Assembly: GCA_019113295.1 (NCBI GenBank)
Contig: DXHR01000007.1
Coordinates: forward strand, 1 to 64,000
DNA from: Candidatus Salinicoccus stercoripullorum
GTDB lineage: Bacteria > Bacillota > Bacilli > Staphylococcales > Salinicoccaceae
Direction of reading: 5' to 3'
DNA: 64,000 nucleotides
The notes beneath the pieces are model-generated. The model ran no database searches, was not told where the DNA came from, and was given only the letters and a program-made list of their open reading frames with translations. Of this stretch, positions 9,077-17,770 are shown one piece after another (position 1 is the first letter of the stretch; each line of letters begins with the position of its first letter). Position numbers and translations under genes: made by a program.

Positions 9077-9943
9077 ATGGATCAGAAAAATGTATATCAG
9101 CTTATAGCAGAAAAGATGCCGGACATGAGCAGATCTCAGGAAAAACTGGCATCCTATATCCTTCACAATACTAACACGGTGCCGTTTTACACAGTGGCGA
9201 GGCTTGCAAAGCAGGCAGAAGTAAGTGAAGCCTCAGTCGTCCGTTTTGCTGTCTTTCTGGGCTTTTCCGGATATCGCGAGCTGCAGAGCCATATGCAGAA
9301 TTCTGTCCGGATGCAGCTGTCGACGAAAGACAGGATGAAGATGTCCACCCAGGTATACGAAGGTTCGGATCAGGTGATCTATGATATATTCAGAGACGAT
9401 GTGGCAAATATCGAATCGACGATGGGGAACCTGGATTCGAAGGCGCTCATGAAGGCTGCGGATCATCTGACAAAAGGTCATAAAATCTATATTTCCGCAA
9501 ACCGCAGTGCCGCTTCCCTTGGCATATTCCTTCAGTATTACCTGGACATGATGATTGGGAACGCACAGCTGCTGGGTTCGATTGAAACGGGTCCGGAACA
9601 GTTATACGGCCTGGATGAGAAGGATGTGGTCATCGGTATCGGGTTTTCACGCTATTCGGCAAGCACAGTCAACATGATGGCATTCGCGAAAGAGCAGGGG
9701 GCTACCACTATCGTCATAACGGATAATCTTCTTTCGCCGCTGGTTCCGCATGCCGATGTAGCACTCACTGCTTCGAGTGAACTGCCGACATTCTTTGATT
9801 CCTTCGTTGCACCGCTTAGTCTGATAAATGCATTGATAACGGTAATCGGAAAACAGAAAATGAATGAGTCCGGAACCCGCCTTGAAAGGCTTGAGGAAAT
9901 CTGGGAACGGTTCGATACGTTCTATCCCGGAAAAAAGGAATAG
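9077..9943 (+). CDS. RpiR/MurR-family transcriptional regulator
   Basis: 288 residues. N-terminal HTH_6 helix-turn-helix (VARLAKQAEVSEASVVRFAVFLGFSGYRELQ, read as two adjoining parts) and a C-terminal SIS domain (about 125-265) that in this family binds phosphosugars. AAGGAG precedes the ATG. It is divergent from the aminotransferase and the operators between them make that gene its obvious target. It is distinct from the MurR-like protein at 42596. Confidence 0.85.
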   Translation: MDQKNVYQLIAEKMPDMSRSQEKLASYILHNTNTVPFYTVARLAKQAEVSEASVVRFAVFLGFSGYRELQSHMQNSVRMQLSTKDRMKMSTQVYEGSDQVIYDIFRDDVANIESTMGNLDSKALMKAADHLTKGHKIYISANRSAASLGIFLQYYLDMMIGNAQLLGSIETGPEQLYGLDEKDVVIGIGFSRYSASTVNMMAFAKEQGATTIVITDNLLSPLVPHADVALTASSELPTFFDSFVAPLSLINALITVIGKQKMNESGTRLERLEEIWERFDTFYPGKKE

Positions 9944-9958
9944 ATGGGCTGATACAGT

Positions 9959-9993
9959 AAAACACACTCACCAGCCAATTGGCGAGTGTGTTT
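9959..9993. terminator. bidirectional terminator between RpiR and second glnA
   Basis: A 14-bp stem AAACACACTCACCA/TGGCGAGTGTGTTT with one A-C mismatch on the plus strand (a G-U pair on the minus strand) separates the convergent genes. The minus-strand version fits better, so it probably serves the second glutamine synthetase gene most. Confidence 0.75.
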
Positions 9994-10015
9994 CGATCAT
10001 TTATGAGGGTAGGGT

Positions 10016-11344
10016 TTAGTACTGTCCCAGATATTCATCAATTTCCCATTGTGTAATCTGAGAGCTGTACATGTTCCATTCGATGCTTTTATTCTTATGG
10101 AACTGTTTGAAGATATGGTCTCCGAGTGCTTCCCTCATGACGTCATCCGCTTTCAGCGCTTTCAATGCTGTGTATAGTGTGGACGGGAGGTCTTCTACAG
10201 TTTCCTTCTGTCTGGTGCTCATCTCATAGATGTTTTCGTCGACTGGATTGTCGAGTTCCATTTTGTTCTGGATTCCATTCAGTCCTGCTTTCAGTATGGT
10301 GGCTGCGGCCAGGTAAGGGTTTGCCGAGGGGTCCAGAGATCTTACTTCAGCACGTGTCGCTTTTTCGCGGGAAAGCGGGATTCTCAGAAGCGGTGAACGG
10401 TTGCTGCCGCTCCACGCAATATATTTCGGTGCTTCAAAACCCGACTGCAGTCTTTTATAGGAGTTCACGAGCGGGTTGCATATCGCTGTGAACCCTCTGG
10501 CATGATTCAGCAGTCCCGCCATGAAATATCTCATGCATGGACTGAGCCCGAATTCGTCACTTTCATCATAAAATACGTTATCGCCGTCTTTGAACAGTGA
10601 CACGTTGTAATGCATGCCGTTGCCTGGGATGCCGTACAGAGGCTTCGGCATGAACGTTGCATGCAGATTGTGTTTGCGTGCAATCGTCTTGGCTACAAGC
10701 TTGAATGTCTGGATATTATCAGAAGCGGTCACTGCATCGCTGTATTTGAAACTGATCTCGTGCTGGCTGGGTGCACCTTCATGGTGGGACATTTCGACTT
10801 CAAAGCCCATGTCTTCAAGTGTCAGGGTGATGTCCCGGCGGCAGTCTTCCCCGAAATCAATCGGCTGCAGGTCGAAATAGCCACCGGTATCGCTGAGTTC
10901 CGTTGTGGCATTGCCATCCTTATCCAGTTTGAAAAGGAAAAATTCAGGCTCAGGGCCGAGCTGCAGGTCGTCATAGCCCATATCCTGCATCTCGCCCACA
11001 AGCCGCTTCAGGTTGGAACGCGGGTCGCCGGAAAACGGTGAGCCGTCGATATCGTATACATCACATATCAGCCGTCCGGCTTTTGCATCATCCGATGACC
11101 AGGGGAAAATGAGCCAGGTATCAAGGTCTGGTTTGAGATACATATCCGATTCTTCCACACGTGCGAAGCCTTCGATGGAGGAGCCGTCAAACATCATCTC
11201 GCCATCCAGCACCTTGCCCAGCTGCTTGAATGGAATTTCCACATTCTTTATAGTGCCCAGTATATCTGTAAACTGAAGTCTTATATATCTGACATTCTCG
11301 TCTTCTGCAATCCGTATAATATCCTCTTTCGAATATCCACCCAT
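10016..11344 (-). CDS. glutamine synthetase, type I (second copy)
   Basis: 442 residues, same GSI-alpha type as the copy at 5829: [38 protein letters not shown] and [13 protein letters not shown] are all intact and Arg62 is kept, so it should be active. It differs at scattered sites including the loop [11 protein letters not shown] ([11 protein letters not shown] in copy one). AGGGGTGA precedes ATG 11344. Also without glnR. Two intact genes in the same direction 4 kb apart suggest an old tandem duplication into which the aminotransferase and regulator were placed, or gain of one copy by transfer. Confidence 0.92.
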   Translation of the reverse strand: MGGYSKEDIIRIAEDENVRYIRLQFTDILGTIKNVEIPFKQLGKVLDGEMMFDGSSIEGFARVEESDMYLKPDLDTWLIFPWSSDDAKAGRLICDVYDIDGSPFSGDPRSNLKRLVGEMQDMGYDDLQLGPEPEFFLFKLDKDGNATTELSDTGGYFDLQPIDFGEDCRRDITLTLEDMGFEVEMSHHEGAPSQHEISFKYSDAVTASDNIQTFKLVAKTIARKHNLHATFMPKPLYGIPGNGMHYNVSLFKDGDNVFYDESDEFGLSPCMRYFMAGLLNHARGFTAICNPLVNSYKRLQSGFEAPKYIAWSGSNRSPLLRIPLSREKATRAEVRSLDPSANPYLAAATILKAGLNGIQNKMELDNPVDENIYEMSTRQKETVEDLPSTLYTALKALKADDVMREALGDHIFKQFHKNKSIEWNMYSSQITQWEIDEYLGQY

Positions 11345-11421
11345 TGAATAAGTTCACCCCTAAATGTTCATATATTTTGTATATTCCCCGTAGAGTATAT
11401 GCAAAACGCATGTTTAGGGAA

Positions 11422-11940
11422 TTATTCGGGAATGAACACCTCAGACTCACTGTCTTCAGGATAATAGTAGCCGTTTGGCATGGTCTGGAGTTCGATCAGG
11501 CTGCCCCACGGTGTCCTGAAATAGACGGTACCGTTTCCTTCTGTATCTTCATATCTCGTATTTTCGTGTATTTCCGATAATGGCTCTCCTCCGGCGATTT
11601 TCATTTTTTCAAAAGCTGCCTTTATATCATCCGTATAGAACGACAGATGGTTGTATCCGTAGTCCTCAAGATCGAGCGGCCGGCTGGGAGATGTGTTTTC
11701 GAACTGGAACATTTCGATGTTCGGGCCATTGCCGATGACGATCATCCGTTTCCTCGTTATTTTCGAATCTTCCGGTATGCCGAGAAATCTTTCGACTTCG
11801 CTGCCGCCTCTCGGCGGGTCTTCCAGCGTCTGGCTGTCATACGCCACTTGTGCATCCAGTCCCTTTTTGAAGAATGTTGTCGCCTCGTCTATATCCGGCA
11901 CGGTCAGTCCGATGTGGTTCATGCCTCTTATTATGCCCAA
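11422..11940 (-). CDS. VOC-fold (glyoxalase/dioxygenase superfamily) protein
   Basis: 172 residues with paired beta-alpha-beta-beta-beta modules: MNHIGLTVPDIDEATTFF starts the first and YNHLSFYTDDIKAAFEKM the second. Candidate metal ligands are the His in MNHIG, His in YNHLS and Glu in SLIELQ. TTG at 11940 is chosen because AAAGGAG lies 8 nt upstream; the ATG at 11958 has no ribosome site. It is divergent from the mhqR-like regulator, so it may belong to the same electrophile-response locus. Reaction unknown. Confidence 0.72.
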   Translation of the reverse strand: MGIIRGMNHIGLTVPDIDEATTFFKKGLDAQVAYDSQTLEDPPRGGSEVERFLGIPEDSKITRKRMIVIGNGPNIEMFQFENTSPSRPLDLEDYGYNHLSFYTDDIKAAFEKMKIAGGEPLSEIHENTRYEDTEGNGTVYFRTPWGSLIELQTMPNGYYYPEDSESEVFIPE

Positions 11941-12125
11941 GTCATCCGCTCCTTTCATTAGTCAATGTTCCCGCTTTGTCCGCTGATTATGCTCTGAATG
12001 GATCTTTTCAAATATTTTTAATCACATACTTGCATTTTGTAAGCCAGTATCATATGATTATATTAATTTCAAATATATTAGATTTAATATAATTCATTTT
12101 GATTTAATTTTGGGGAGGTGCAGAG

Positions 12126-12566
12126 ATGGAAGGAAAAGATCCACGCATCAAGGCCTTTACAGTTTTCATCAAATCTTCGCAGTCGGTACAGAAGCTGATC
12201 AAGCAGGATTTTCTGAAAAAGGAGATCAATCTGAGCGAGTATGCGGTGATGGAGCTTCTGTATCATAGGGGTGACCAGCCGATCCAGTCGATCGGCAGGA
12301 GGGTGCTGATGGGCGGCGGCAGCATCACCTATGTCATAGACAAGCTTGAGGATAAAGGTTTCCTGTACAGGAAGCCGTGTCCTGAGGACCGCCGCAAGAT
12401 GTTTGCCTGCATCACGGACGCGGGCAGTGAGTACATGGAAACACGGGTGGAGGAGCAGGAGGCGCTGATCAACACCATTTTTGATGAATGGGATGACAGT
12501 GAAGTCGAAGATGCAATCAACCTCCTCAAACGCATCGGCATACACGCAGAAAGTCTGTTGAAATAA
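12126..12566 (+). CDS. mhqR: MarR-family regulator, MhqR-like
   Basis: 146 residues with a MarR winged helix (LSEYAVMELLYHRGDQPIQ, GGGSITYVIDKLEDKGFL, then the wing PCPEDRRKMFACIT). GGGGAGG lies before the ATG. MhqR of Bacillus and Staphylococcus represses genes for quinone and electrophile detoxification; here the following genes are a ring-cleaving dioxygenase, a carboxylesterase and a DoxX-like protein, as in mhqRED/mhqNOP. A matching operator is at 12607. The symbol rests on gene order plus operator, not on a search. Confidence 0.8.
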   Translation: MEGKDPRIKAFTVFIKSSQSVQKLIKQDFLKKEINLSEYAVMELLYHRGDQPIQSIGRRVLMGGGSITYVIDKLEDKGFLYRKPCPEDRRKMFACITDAGSEYMETRVEEQEALINTIFDEWDDSEVEDAINLLKRIGIHAESLLK

Positions 12567-12606
12567 GCTGGTGTCTGAAACGGGACCGTAATTTCATAAA
12601 AGTGAA

Positions 12607-12624
12607 TATCCCGGAATCGAGATA
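12607..12624. promoter_or_regulatory. MhqR operator
   Basis: TATCCCGGAATCGAGATA is an imperfect 18-bp inverted repeat close to the known MhqR box TATCtCGAATTCGAGATA. It lies between mhqR and the dioxygenase, 33 nt before the dioxygenase ATG, so it would control mhqE onward; I see no equally good copy before mhqR itself. Confidence 0.65.
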
Positions 12625-12656
12625 AATTGAAAATAATTACAAAGGAGTTTTTGATA

Positions 12657-13610
12657 ATGGCAAATGAACTGCTTGGGATCCACCACGTTACAGCAATGAC
12701 GGATAACGCAATGAGAAACTATGATTTCTTTACAAATGTACTCGGCATGAGACTGGTGAAGAAGACGGTCAATCAGGATGACATCCACACTTACCATACA
12801 TTCTTCGCGGATGATTTGGGCTCACCCGGTACGGACATGACGTTCTTCGACTTCCCGAACAACCCGAAAGGCGCACCGGGAACGAACTCGATTTCAAGGA
12901 CGGGTCTCAGGGTACCGGATGATGCCGCACTTGAATACTACAGAGAACGTTTCGAGGAATTCGGCGTGAAGCATGACGGTATCCAGGAACTGTTCGGCAA
13001 AAAGGTCCTTCCTTTCGAGGAAGATGACGGACAGAGATACCAGCTTTTCTCTGATGAAAACAACAAAGGTGTTGCACCTGGCAAACCATGGAAGAATGGT
13101 CCGGTACCGGAAGACAAGGCAATCTACGGTCTTGGTCCGATTGAGATCACAGTCAGCTACTTCGGGGATTTCCAGAAAGTGCTGACGGATATATTCGGCA
13201 TGAAACCGGTCATAGAGGAAGAGAATGTGACAGTATTCGATGTCGGTGAAGGCGGCAACGGCGGCCGGGTCATCCTGAAAAAAGATGAAACTGCTGCGGG
13301 GCGTCAAGGGCACGGCCAGGTGCACCACGTATCATTCAGGGTGAAAGACCACGATGCAATCAAGCAGTGGGAAGCGAAGTATGACGAAATCGGCATGGGA
13401 CATTCCGGCAACGTGGACCGCTTCTACTTCGAAGCCCTCTATACACGTGTCGGTCACATCCTCATTGAACTTTCTACAGATGGCCCGGGCTTCATGGATG
13501 ACGAACCTTATGAAACACTCGGGGAAAGCCTGGCACTGCCGCCATTCCTCGAGCCAAAACGTGAATATATCGAAGCACAGATCCGCCCGTTTGACACGAA
13601 GCGCTCATAA
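12657..13610 (+). CDS. mhqE: ring-cleaving dioxygenase of the VOC superfamily (MhqE/MhqO-like)
   Basis: 317 residues, two VOC halves. Likely metal ligands: His in LLGIHHVT (N-terminus), His in GQVHHVSF (about 225) and Glu in ILIELSTDGPGF (about 275), the pattern of the MhqA/MhqO hydroquinone-dioxygenase group. AAAGGAG is 9 nt before ATG 12657; an in-frame TTG further up is unsupported. Lies directly downstream of mhqR and an MhqR operator, so induction by quinones or diamide-like electrophiles is expected. Confidence 0.82.
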   Translation: MANELLGIHHVTAMTDNAMRNYDFFTNVLGMRLVKKTVNQDDIHTYHTFFADDLGSPGTDMTFFDFPNNPKGAPGTNSISRTGLRVPDDAALEYYRERFEEFGVKHDGIQELFGKKVLPFEEDDGQRYQLFSDENNKGVAPGKPWKNGPVPEDKAIYGLGPIEITVSYFGDFQKVLTDIFGMKPVIEEENVTVFDVGEGGNGGRVILKKDETAAGRQGHGQVHHVSFRVKDHDAIKQWEAKYDEIGMGHSGNVDRFYFEALYTRVGHILIELSTDGPGFMDDEPYETLGESLALPPFLEPKREYIEAQIRPFDTKRS

Positions 13611-13628
13611 TAATCGGAGGTAAATCAA

Positions 13629-13811
13629 TTCGGTCCCAGACTGATCAGGCAGACCGTCAACTTCGATGATCCGGGCGTCTATCATCTGTACTTTGCAGAT
13701 CACGACGCAACACCGGGGGAGGGCATCACATTCTTCCCATGGCCGAATGACAATTACGGCCGCAAAGGGAGCGGGGCCGGCAGGTTGTTCACAGTGGACC
13801 GTCCTGGATAA
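13629..13811 (+). pseudogene. remnant of a second ring-cleaving dioxygenase
   Basis: Sixty open codons read FGPRLIRQTVNFDDPG, then VYHLYFADHDATPG and ITFFPWPNDNYG before a stop. This is the N-terminal third, minus its first 30 or so residues, of a VOC dioxygenase of the same family as the gene just upstream, but not a copy of it. A good CGGAGG site directly precedes it with no start codon. It looks like a deletion that fused the original ribosome site to internal sequence. About 225 nt between mhqE and mhqD hold only this remnant. Confidence 0.8.
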
Positions 13812-13835
13812 TCCAATGAATGGAGAGTGTAATCA

Positions 13836-14429
13836 ATGGAACATATTTATAAAGAAAAGGGAAAAGGTGCACCGGTATTCGTACTGCTGCATGGCACCGG
13901 AGGCACGGAAAATGATCTCGTCCCGCTCGCTGAACTGCTGAATCCCGGGTACAACATCCTGGGGATCAGAGGGAACGTGCAGGAAAACGGTATGAACCGC
14001 TACTTCAAACGCCATGGTGAAGGGCAGTATGACTGGGAGGACCTGGATTTCCGCGGAAACGAACTTTATGAGTTCATCGCCCGGAAATCGCGGGAGTATG
14101 ATTTCAAACTGGAAGATGTCGTATTCGTCGGATTCTCCAACGGCTCGAACATCGCGATACAGATGATGCTCCAGCGGCCGGGAACATTCGGGAAGGCGGC
14201 ATTGTTCGCACCGCTCTATCCGGCCGATGTGGAAGAGAAGCAGGACTTCAGTGACGCGGAAATATTCCTGTCACTCGGCAAGGGCGATCCGATCGTGCCT
14301 GAACCTGAAAGTGAAAGGGTCATCAATCTCTTCAAAAAGAGAGGCGCTGACGTCACGACTGCATGGGTGAACGGTCACAGTCTCACGCAGGAAGTGGCTC
14401 TGGAAGCTAAAAATTGGCTGAACAAGTAA
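13836..14429 (+). CDS. mhqD: carboxylesterase/phospholipase, MhqD-like
   Basis: 197 residues, alpha/beta hydrolase of the small carboxylesterase type. Oxyanion segment LLHGTGGTENDL (about 18-29), nucleophile elbow GFSNGSN (Ser near 113), acid Asp in LGKGDPIVPEPE and catalytic His in VNGHSLTQ. GGAGAG precedes the ATG. In staphylococci and bacilli MhqD follows the dioxygenase and belongs to the MhqR regulon; the order is kept here except for the dioxygenase remnant in between. Confidence 0.82.
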   Translation: MEHIYKEKGKGAPVFVLLHGTGGTENDLVPLAELLNPGYNILGIRGNVQENGMNRYFKRHGEGQYDWEDLDFRGNELYEFIARKSREYDFKLEDVVFVGFSNGSNIAIQMMLQRPGTFGKAALFAPLYPADVEEKQDFSDAEIFLSLGKGDPIVPEPESERVINLFKKRGADVTTAWVNGHSLTQEVALEAKNWLNK

Positions 14430-14493
14430 TGCCATCAGGGGAAACTGAAAATAGAAGAGTTAAATAAATTTATATAAAGAGGAGTATTTCATT

Positions 14494-14844
14494 ATGATTC
14501 AATATTTACTTAATGCCTATGTGGGTAAAAACATAATCGACAGCGGTCTTTCCAAAGTGAAGAGTGACGGACAGATGGGAGAAGAATTTGAAAATGAATT
14601 CAAGGTGGACAGCAATCAGATGAAGATTGCCGGTTATCTTGAGGCAGTCGGCTCAGCACTCCTGTTCGTTTCATTCCTGGGTAAGACATTCACCAGGATC
14701 GGAACGGTGTTGATCAACGCTGTACTCGGTGTGGCAATCTTCAAACACTATAAAGCGGGACACGGCTACGAAGGAAGTAAAAATGCACTTAAATTCTTTG
14801 GTTTGAACACATTGAGCTTTCTGGAAACATTCCGCAGGAAGTAA
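14494..14844 (+). CDS. DoxX-like small membrane protein
   Basis: 116 residues. Two or three hydrophobic stretches (IAGYLEAVGSALLFVSFLG, RIGTVLINAVLGVAIF) as in DoxX-family proteins such as MhqP, which sits in the B. subtilis mhqNOP operon. AGAGGAG lies before the ATG. As last gene of the mhq-like cluster it probably shares its induction; biochemical role of DoxX proteins in this setting is not settled. Confidence 0.68.
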   Translation: MIQYLLNAYVGKNIIDSGLSKVKSDGQMGEEFENEFKVDSNQMKIAGYLEAVGSALLFVSFLGKTFTRIGTVLINAVLGVAIFKHYKAGHGYEGSKNALKFFGLNTLSFLETFRRK

Positions 14845-14937
14845 GAAGCCGTAACGGACTGGTTAAATGATAATGCGGGGGCTTATTGTTTAAAGGGCAT
14901 TAGAAATGCAGATAAGGAAAATGATAATGTATATGGA

Positions 14938-14972
14938 AGCAGGGACTGGAAAATCCAGTCCCTGCTTTTTTC
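14938..14972 (+). terminator. terminator of the mhq cluster
   Basis: Stem AGCAGGGACTGGA/TCCAGTCCCTGCT with a 3-nt loop and a following T-run. It ends the plus-strand mhq cluster just before the convergent small membrane-protein gene. Confidence 0.88.
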
Positions 14973-14974
14973 GG

Positions 14975-15196
14975 TCATTTCGTCTTGAAACTGTACGCCT
15001 TCGTCAGTTCGTTGTGGATCACAAGTTCATAATTTTCATCTCTGGCTACAGCGCCGTTCACGAGGAGGTTGATCTCCTCGGTATGGAAATGATGCTGCAT
15101 CAGTACCATTACGACAATGGCTGCCAGGTGCACAACGAAGACAAGCAATAATGTGATCTTGACGTTATTGTCCAGAAGTTGGCTGATCGGGTTCAT
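14975..15196 (-). CDS. small single-pass membrane protein, unknown
   Basis: 73 residues. Residues about 13-35 (ITLLLVFVVHLAAIVVMVLM) form one membrane helix; the tail is mixed polar (HHFHTEEINLLVNGAVARDE). ATG 15196 has GGGAG about 11 nt upstream; a longer in-frame start at about 15214 has no ribosome site. I do not recognise the family. It stands alone between the mhq cluster and the MBL hydrolase. Moderate confidence that it is a real gene, from the clean membrane pattern. Confidence 0.5.
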   Translation of the reverse strand: MNPISQLLDNNVKITLLLVFVVHLAAIVVMVLMQHHFHTEEINLLVNGAVARDENYELVIHNELTKAYSFKTK

Positions 15197-15326
15197 AGGA
15201 AAAATCGCTCCCATTTTGCAGTGAATTATGTATGGTGACGAGTGTACCATAAGCGACGCTGTTCTTAAAAACATACGGTGTTATTACCCGGGAAATATTA
15301 AAGGAAGCTGTATGAATGGTTTCTTT

Positions 15327-16049
15327 TTACAGTTCCTCCGCCTTTATCTGCCTGCGCAGAGCACTTGTTTCTTCCCGGCTCATCGGTCCGAGATGGCCAT
15401 GGATATATGTATCATAGTCTATCTGATCGACTTCTTTGATGTAATGATGGAAACGGTACGGATCGTAGCCGCCGTCCAGTTTGTAGAAGTCACCCGTGTC
15501 GGCATCGCCTGCAAAGAGCACTCTGTCCTCCCTGATGAAAGCGACGATGCCGTCGTCTGAATGCGGGTTTGTGATGGGGGTCGCTTCCACGGTCACACCT
15601 CCCAGGTTGAATGCGGTCTTACCATCGAATACAATATCCGCCTGCACGACTCTGATCTTTCTGATGTCTCCGTATTCAATTTTGATATGGGTGTCACAGA
15701 ATTCACATTCCTCACCGGTGCGGAGGCGTTCCGCCATGGCTTCCTCTGTCCATTCCCACTCTGTCAGTGTGCCGAGCATCCTGTCTGTCTTCTGGTGGGC
15801 GACGGTCAACCCGGGAAAAGCATGCATCGCAAAAGTATGGTCCCAGTGCCAATGGGTGATAAGGACAGTCTTGGGAGCAGGGAGATCAGACGCACTGACT
15901 GCGTCAAGCATCGCCTTCAGATGCGCAGGCGAGTTGCCTGCATCAATCAGCATGCTGTAGTTACTACCGTGGATGTATCCGAGGTTCGGTCTGTCGCGTT
16001 CTTTGTCGAAGGGCAGAATGTAGACATGGGGAGAGATTTGGGAGAGCAT
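15327..16049 (-). CDS. MBL-fold metallo-hydrolase
   Basis: 240 residues. The metallo-beta-lactamase signature THWHWDH gives two His, Asp and His for two metals; further ligands are His in TNPHSDDG, Asp in FAGDADTGD and His in YIHGHLG. The fold fits hydrolases such as glyoxalase II or lactonase-like enzymes, but the substrate is unknown. The ATG at 16049 (MLSQISPHVY) has GAAAGG 9 nt upstream and is preferred to ATG 16076, which has no site. Confidence 0.8.
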   Translation of the reverse strand: MLSQISPHVYILPFDKERDRPNLGYIHGSNYSMLIDAGNSPAHLKAMLDAVSASDLPAPKTVLITHWHWDHTFAMHAFPGLTVAHQKTDRMLGTLTEWEWTEEAMAERLRTGEECEFCDTHIKIEYGDIRKIRVVQADIVFDGKTAFNLGGVTVEATPITNPHSDDGIVAFIREDRVLFAGDADTGDFYKLDGGYDPYRFHHYIKEVDQIDYDTYIHGHLGPMSREETSALRRQIKAEEL

Positions 16050-16126
16050 ATTTATCAGCCTTTCGTTTATGTCCATAGTAACATACGGCGGTGAAAAATA
16101 TATCGTACTAAATTACTATAAATTCA

Positions 16127-16156
16127 TTGACACATGTATCCGCGATGATATATATT
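16127..16156 (+). promoter_or_regulatory. promoter before the SAM-I riboswitch
   Basis: TTGACA at 16127-16132 and TATATT at 16151-16156 (18-nt spacer; TATATA gives 16). Transcription would begin about 30 nt before the aptamer. Confidence 0.6.
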
Positions 16157-16189
16157 AAGCGGAACAACTTAATATTTCAGAATTTTCTT

Positions 16190-16345
16190 ATCCAGAGAAG
16201 TGGAGGGACTGGCCCTTTGAAGCTTCGGCAGCAGACTTTTTAAGAACTGTGCCAATTCCAGTAGTGTATTGCTAGAAGATAGGAGGAAATCGGGGAATAT
16301 TATAATTCAGCCTTCTTTCTATCCATTGAAAGAAGGTTTTTTGTT
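16190..16345 (+). promoter_or_regulatory. SAM-I (S-box) riboswitch with terminator
   Basis: The aptamer core is plain: TTATCCAGAGAAGTGGAGG, then GACTGGCCCTTTGAAGC, CGGCAGC, GTGCCAATTCCAG and the closing GATAGGAGG (about 16190-16288). An intrinsic terminator follows, CCTTCTTTC/GAAAGAAGG at 16311-16336 with six T. With SAM bound the terminator should form, so the downstream monooxygenase and symporter are made only when SAM, hence methionine/sulfur, is low. This fixes the operon to sulfur metabolism. Confidence 0.95.
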
Positions 16346-16374
16346 CCCAAGAATTTTAGACAGGAGGATTTTTG

Positions 16375-17754
16375 ATGACTAAAAAGCAGATTCATCTTAA
16401 CGGATTCATCCAGAACTCACCTTCACCGCATTCGACGGGATTATGGAAACATGACAGAGACAGGGGAACAGAGCATAACAGGCTGGATTACTGGATCGGT
16501 GCTGCGCGTACTCTTGAGCGCGGGAAATTCGATGCGATGTTCATAGCGGATGTGCTCGGCACATACAGCGTCTACGGCGGTACACACGGGCCGGCTGCGA
16601 AACATGCTGTGCAGCTGCCTGCCCACGATCCGCTGCTCGTCATTCCGGCCATGGCTGCGGCAACAGAACACCTGGGCTTTGCCCCTACAGTTTCGACGAC
16701 GTATGCACAGCCTTACTCATTGGCCCGTCAATTGTCGACGCTCGATCATCTGACGGAAGGGCGTCTGGCATGGAACGTTGTCACCTCGTACCTCGAAAGT
16801 GAAGCGGTGAATCTCGGTCTGACTGAACGCCTGCCCAAAGCGATGCGGTATGACAGGGCGGACGAGTTCCTGAAAGTGGTCTACAAGCTCTGGGAAGAGA
16901 GCTGGGATGACGGTGCGGTTTTGCATGACAGGGAGCACGATGCGTTTGCCGATCCAGAGAAGGTGCATAAGATCGATCACGAAGGAAGATTTTTCAATGT
17001 GCCCGGACCGCACCTTGTCGAACCGTCCCCGCAGAGGACGCCGGTCATATTCCAGGCGGGTGCTTCCCCGCGCGGCCGGGATTTTGCCGCCAGGCATGCC
17101 GAGGCGGTGTTTACGAAAAACCATTCGCTCGAGGCACTGGCTTCCTATACTGAAGACCTGAGGGAGCGTGTGGTTGCCCAGGGGAGGAATGCGGAGGATG
17201 TAAAGGTATTCCCGATGATACTGCCGATCATCGGCGCCACGGAAGAAGAGGCGTATTCAAAATATGAGGAACTCCAGGAAAATGTGAGTTATGAAGGGAC
17301 GGCGGCGCTTCTCTCAGGACATACCGGCATAGATTTTTCAGGCTATGACCCGGACCAGTATATCGAGGATATCGAGACGGGAGCCGTGCAGGGAAACCTG
17401 GATATGTATACGAAAGATCCAGACAGGAAATGGACGCTACGTGAAGCGGTCAAAAACCACGGTCTCGGCAACGGCACCGTAAAATTCATCGGCACGCCGG
17501 AAACGATTGCGGACATGATGGAAGACTGGGCAGTGCGCGGCGGAGCGGACGGTTTTAATATTGCGCAAGGCTATTCACCGGGGACATTCGAGGAGTTCGT
17601 CGATCATGTCGTCCCCGAGTTGCAGGAACGTGGCATCTACCGGACGGAATATGAAGGGAAGACACTACGTGAAAACATGTTCGGCAGGGGAAGGTGCCAT
17701 ATTGCGGACAACCATCCGGCCAAAGCGGAAAGTACGGTTACAAAATTGACATGA
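16375..17754 (+). CDS. NtaA/DmoA-type FMN-dependent monooxygenase
   Basis: 459 residues, bacterial luciferase-like fold of the NtaA/SnaA/DszA/DmoA family: opening LNGFIQNSPSPHSTGLW, FDAMFIADVLG, EHLGFAPTVSTTY, SLARQLSTLDHLTEGR, WNVVTSY and VIFQAGASPRG. These enzymes use reduced flavin from a separate reductase to oxidise N- or S-containing small molecules. ATG 16375 follows AGGAGG. Placement behind a SAM-I riboswitch points to an organosulfur substrate, for example a thioether or sulfone freed for methionine synthesis. No flavin reductase gene is beside it. Same general family as B. subtilis YxeK. Confidence 0.85.
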   Translation: MTKKQIHLNGFIQNSPSPHSTGLWKHDRDRGTEHNRLDYWIGAARTLERGKFDAMFIADVLGTYSVYGGTHGPAAKHAVQLPAHDPLLVIPAMAAATEHLGFAPTVSTTYAQPYSLARQLSTLDHLTEGRLAWNVVTSYLESEAVNLGLTERLPKAMRYDRADEFLKVVYKLWEESWDDGAVLHDREHDAFADPEKVHKIDHEGRFFNVPGPHLVEPSPQRTPVIFQAGASPRGRDFAARHAEAVFTKNHSLEALASYTEDLRERVVAQGRNAEDVKVFPMILPIIGATEEEAYSKYEELQENVSYEGTAALLSGHTGIDFSGYDPDQYIEDIETGAVQGNLDMYTKDPDRKWTLREAVKNHGLGNGTVKFIGTPETIADMMEDWAVRGGADGFNIAQGYSPGTFEEFVDHVVPELQERGIYRTEYEGKTLRENMFGRGRCHIADNHPAKAESTVTKLT

Positions 17755-17770
17755 CGGAAAGGGGAATCAT

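Noticed and set aside
5829..11344. Long open frames opposite both glutamine synthetase genes
   Set aside because: They are antisense shadows of highly conserved coding sequence, with no ribosome sites or recognisable domains.
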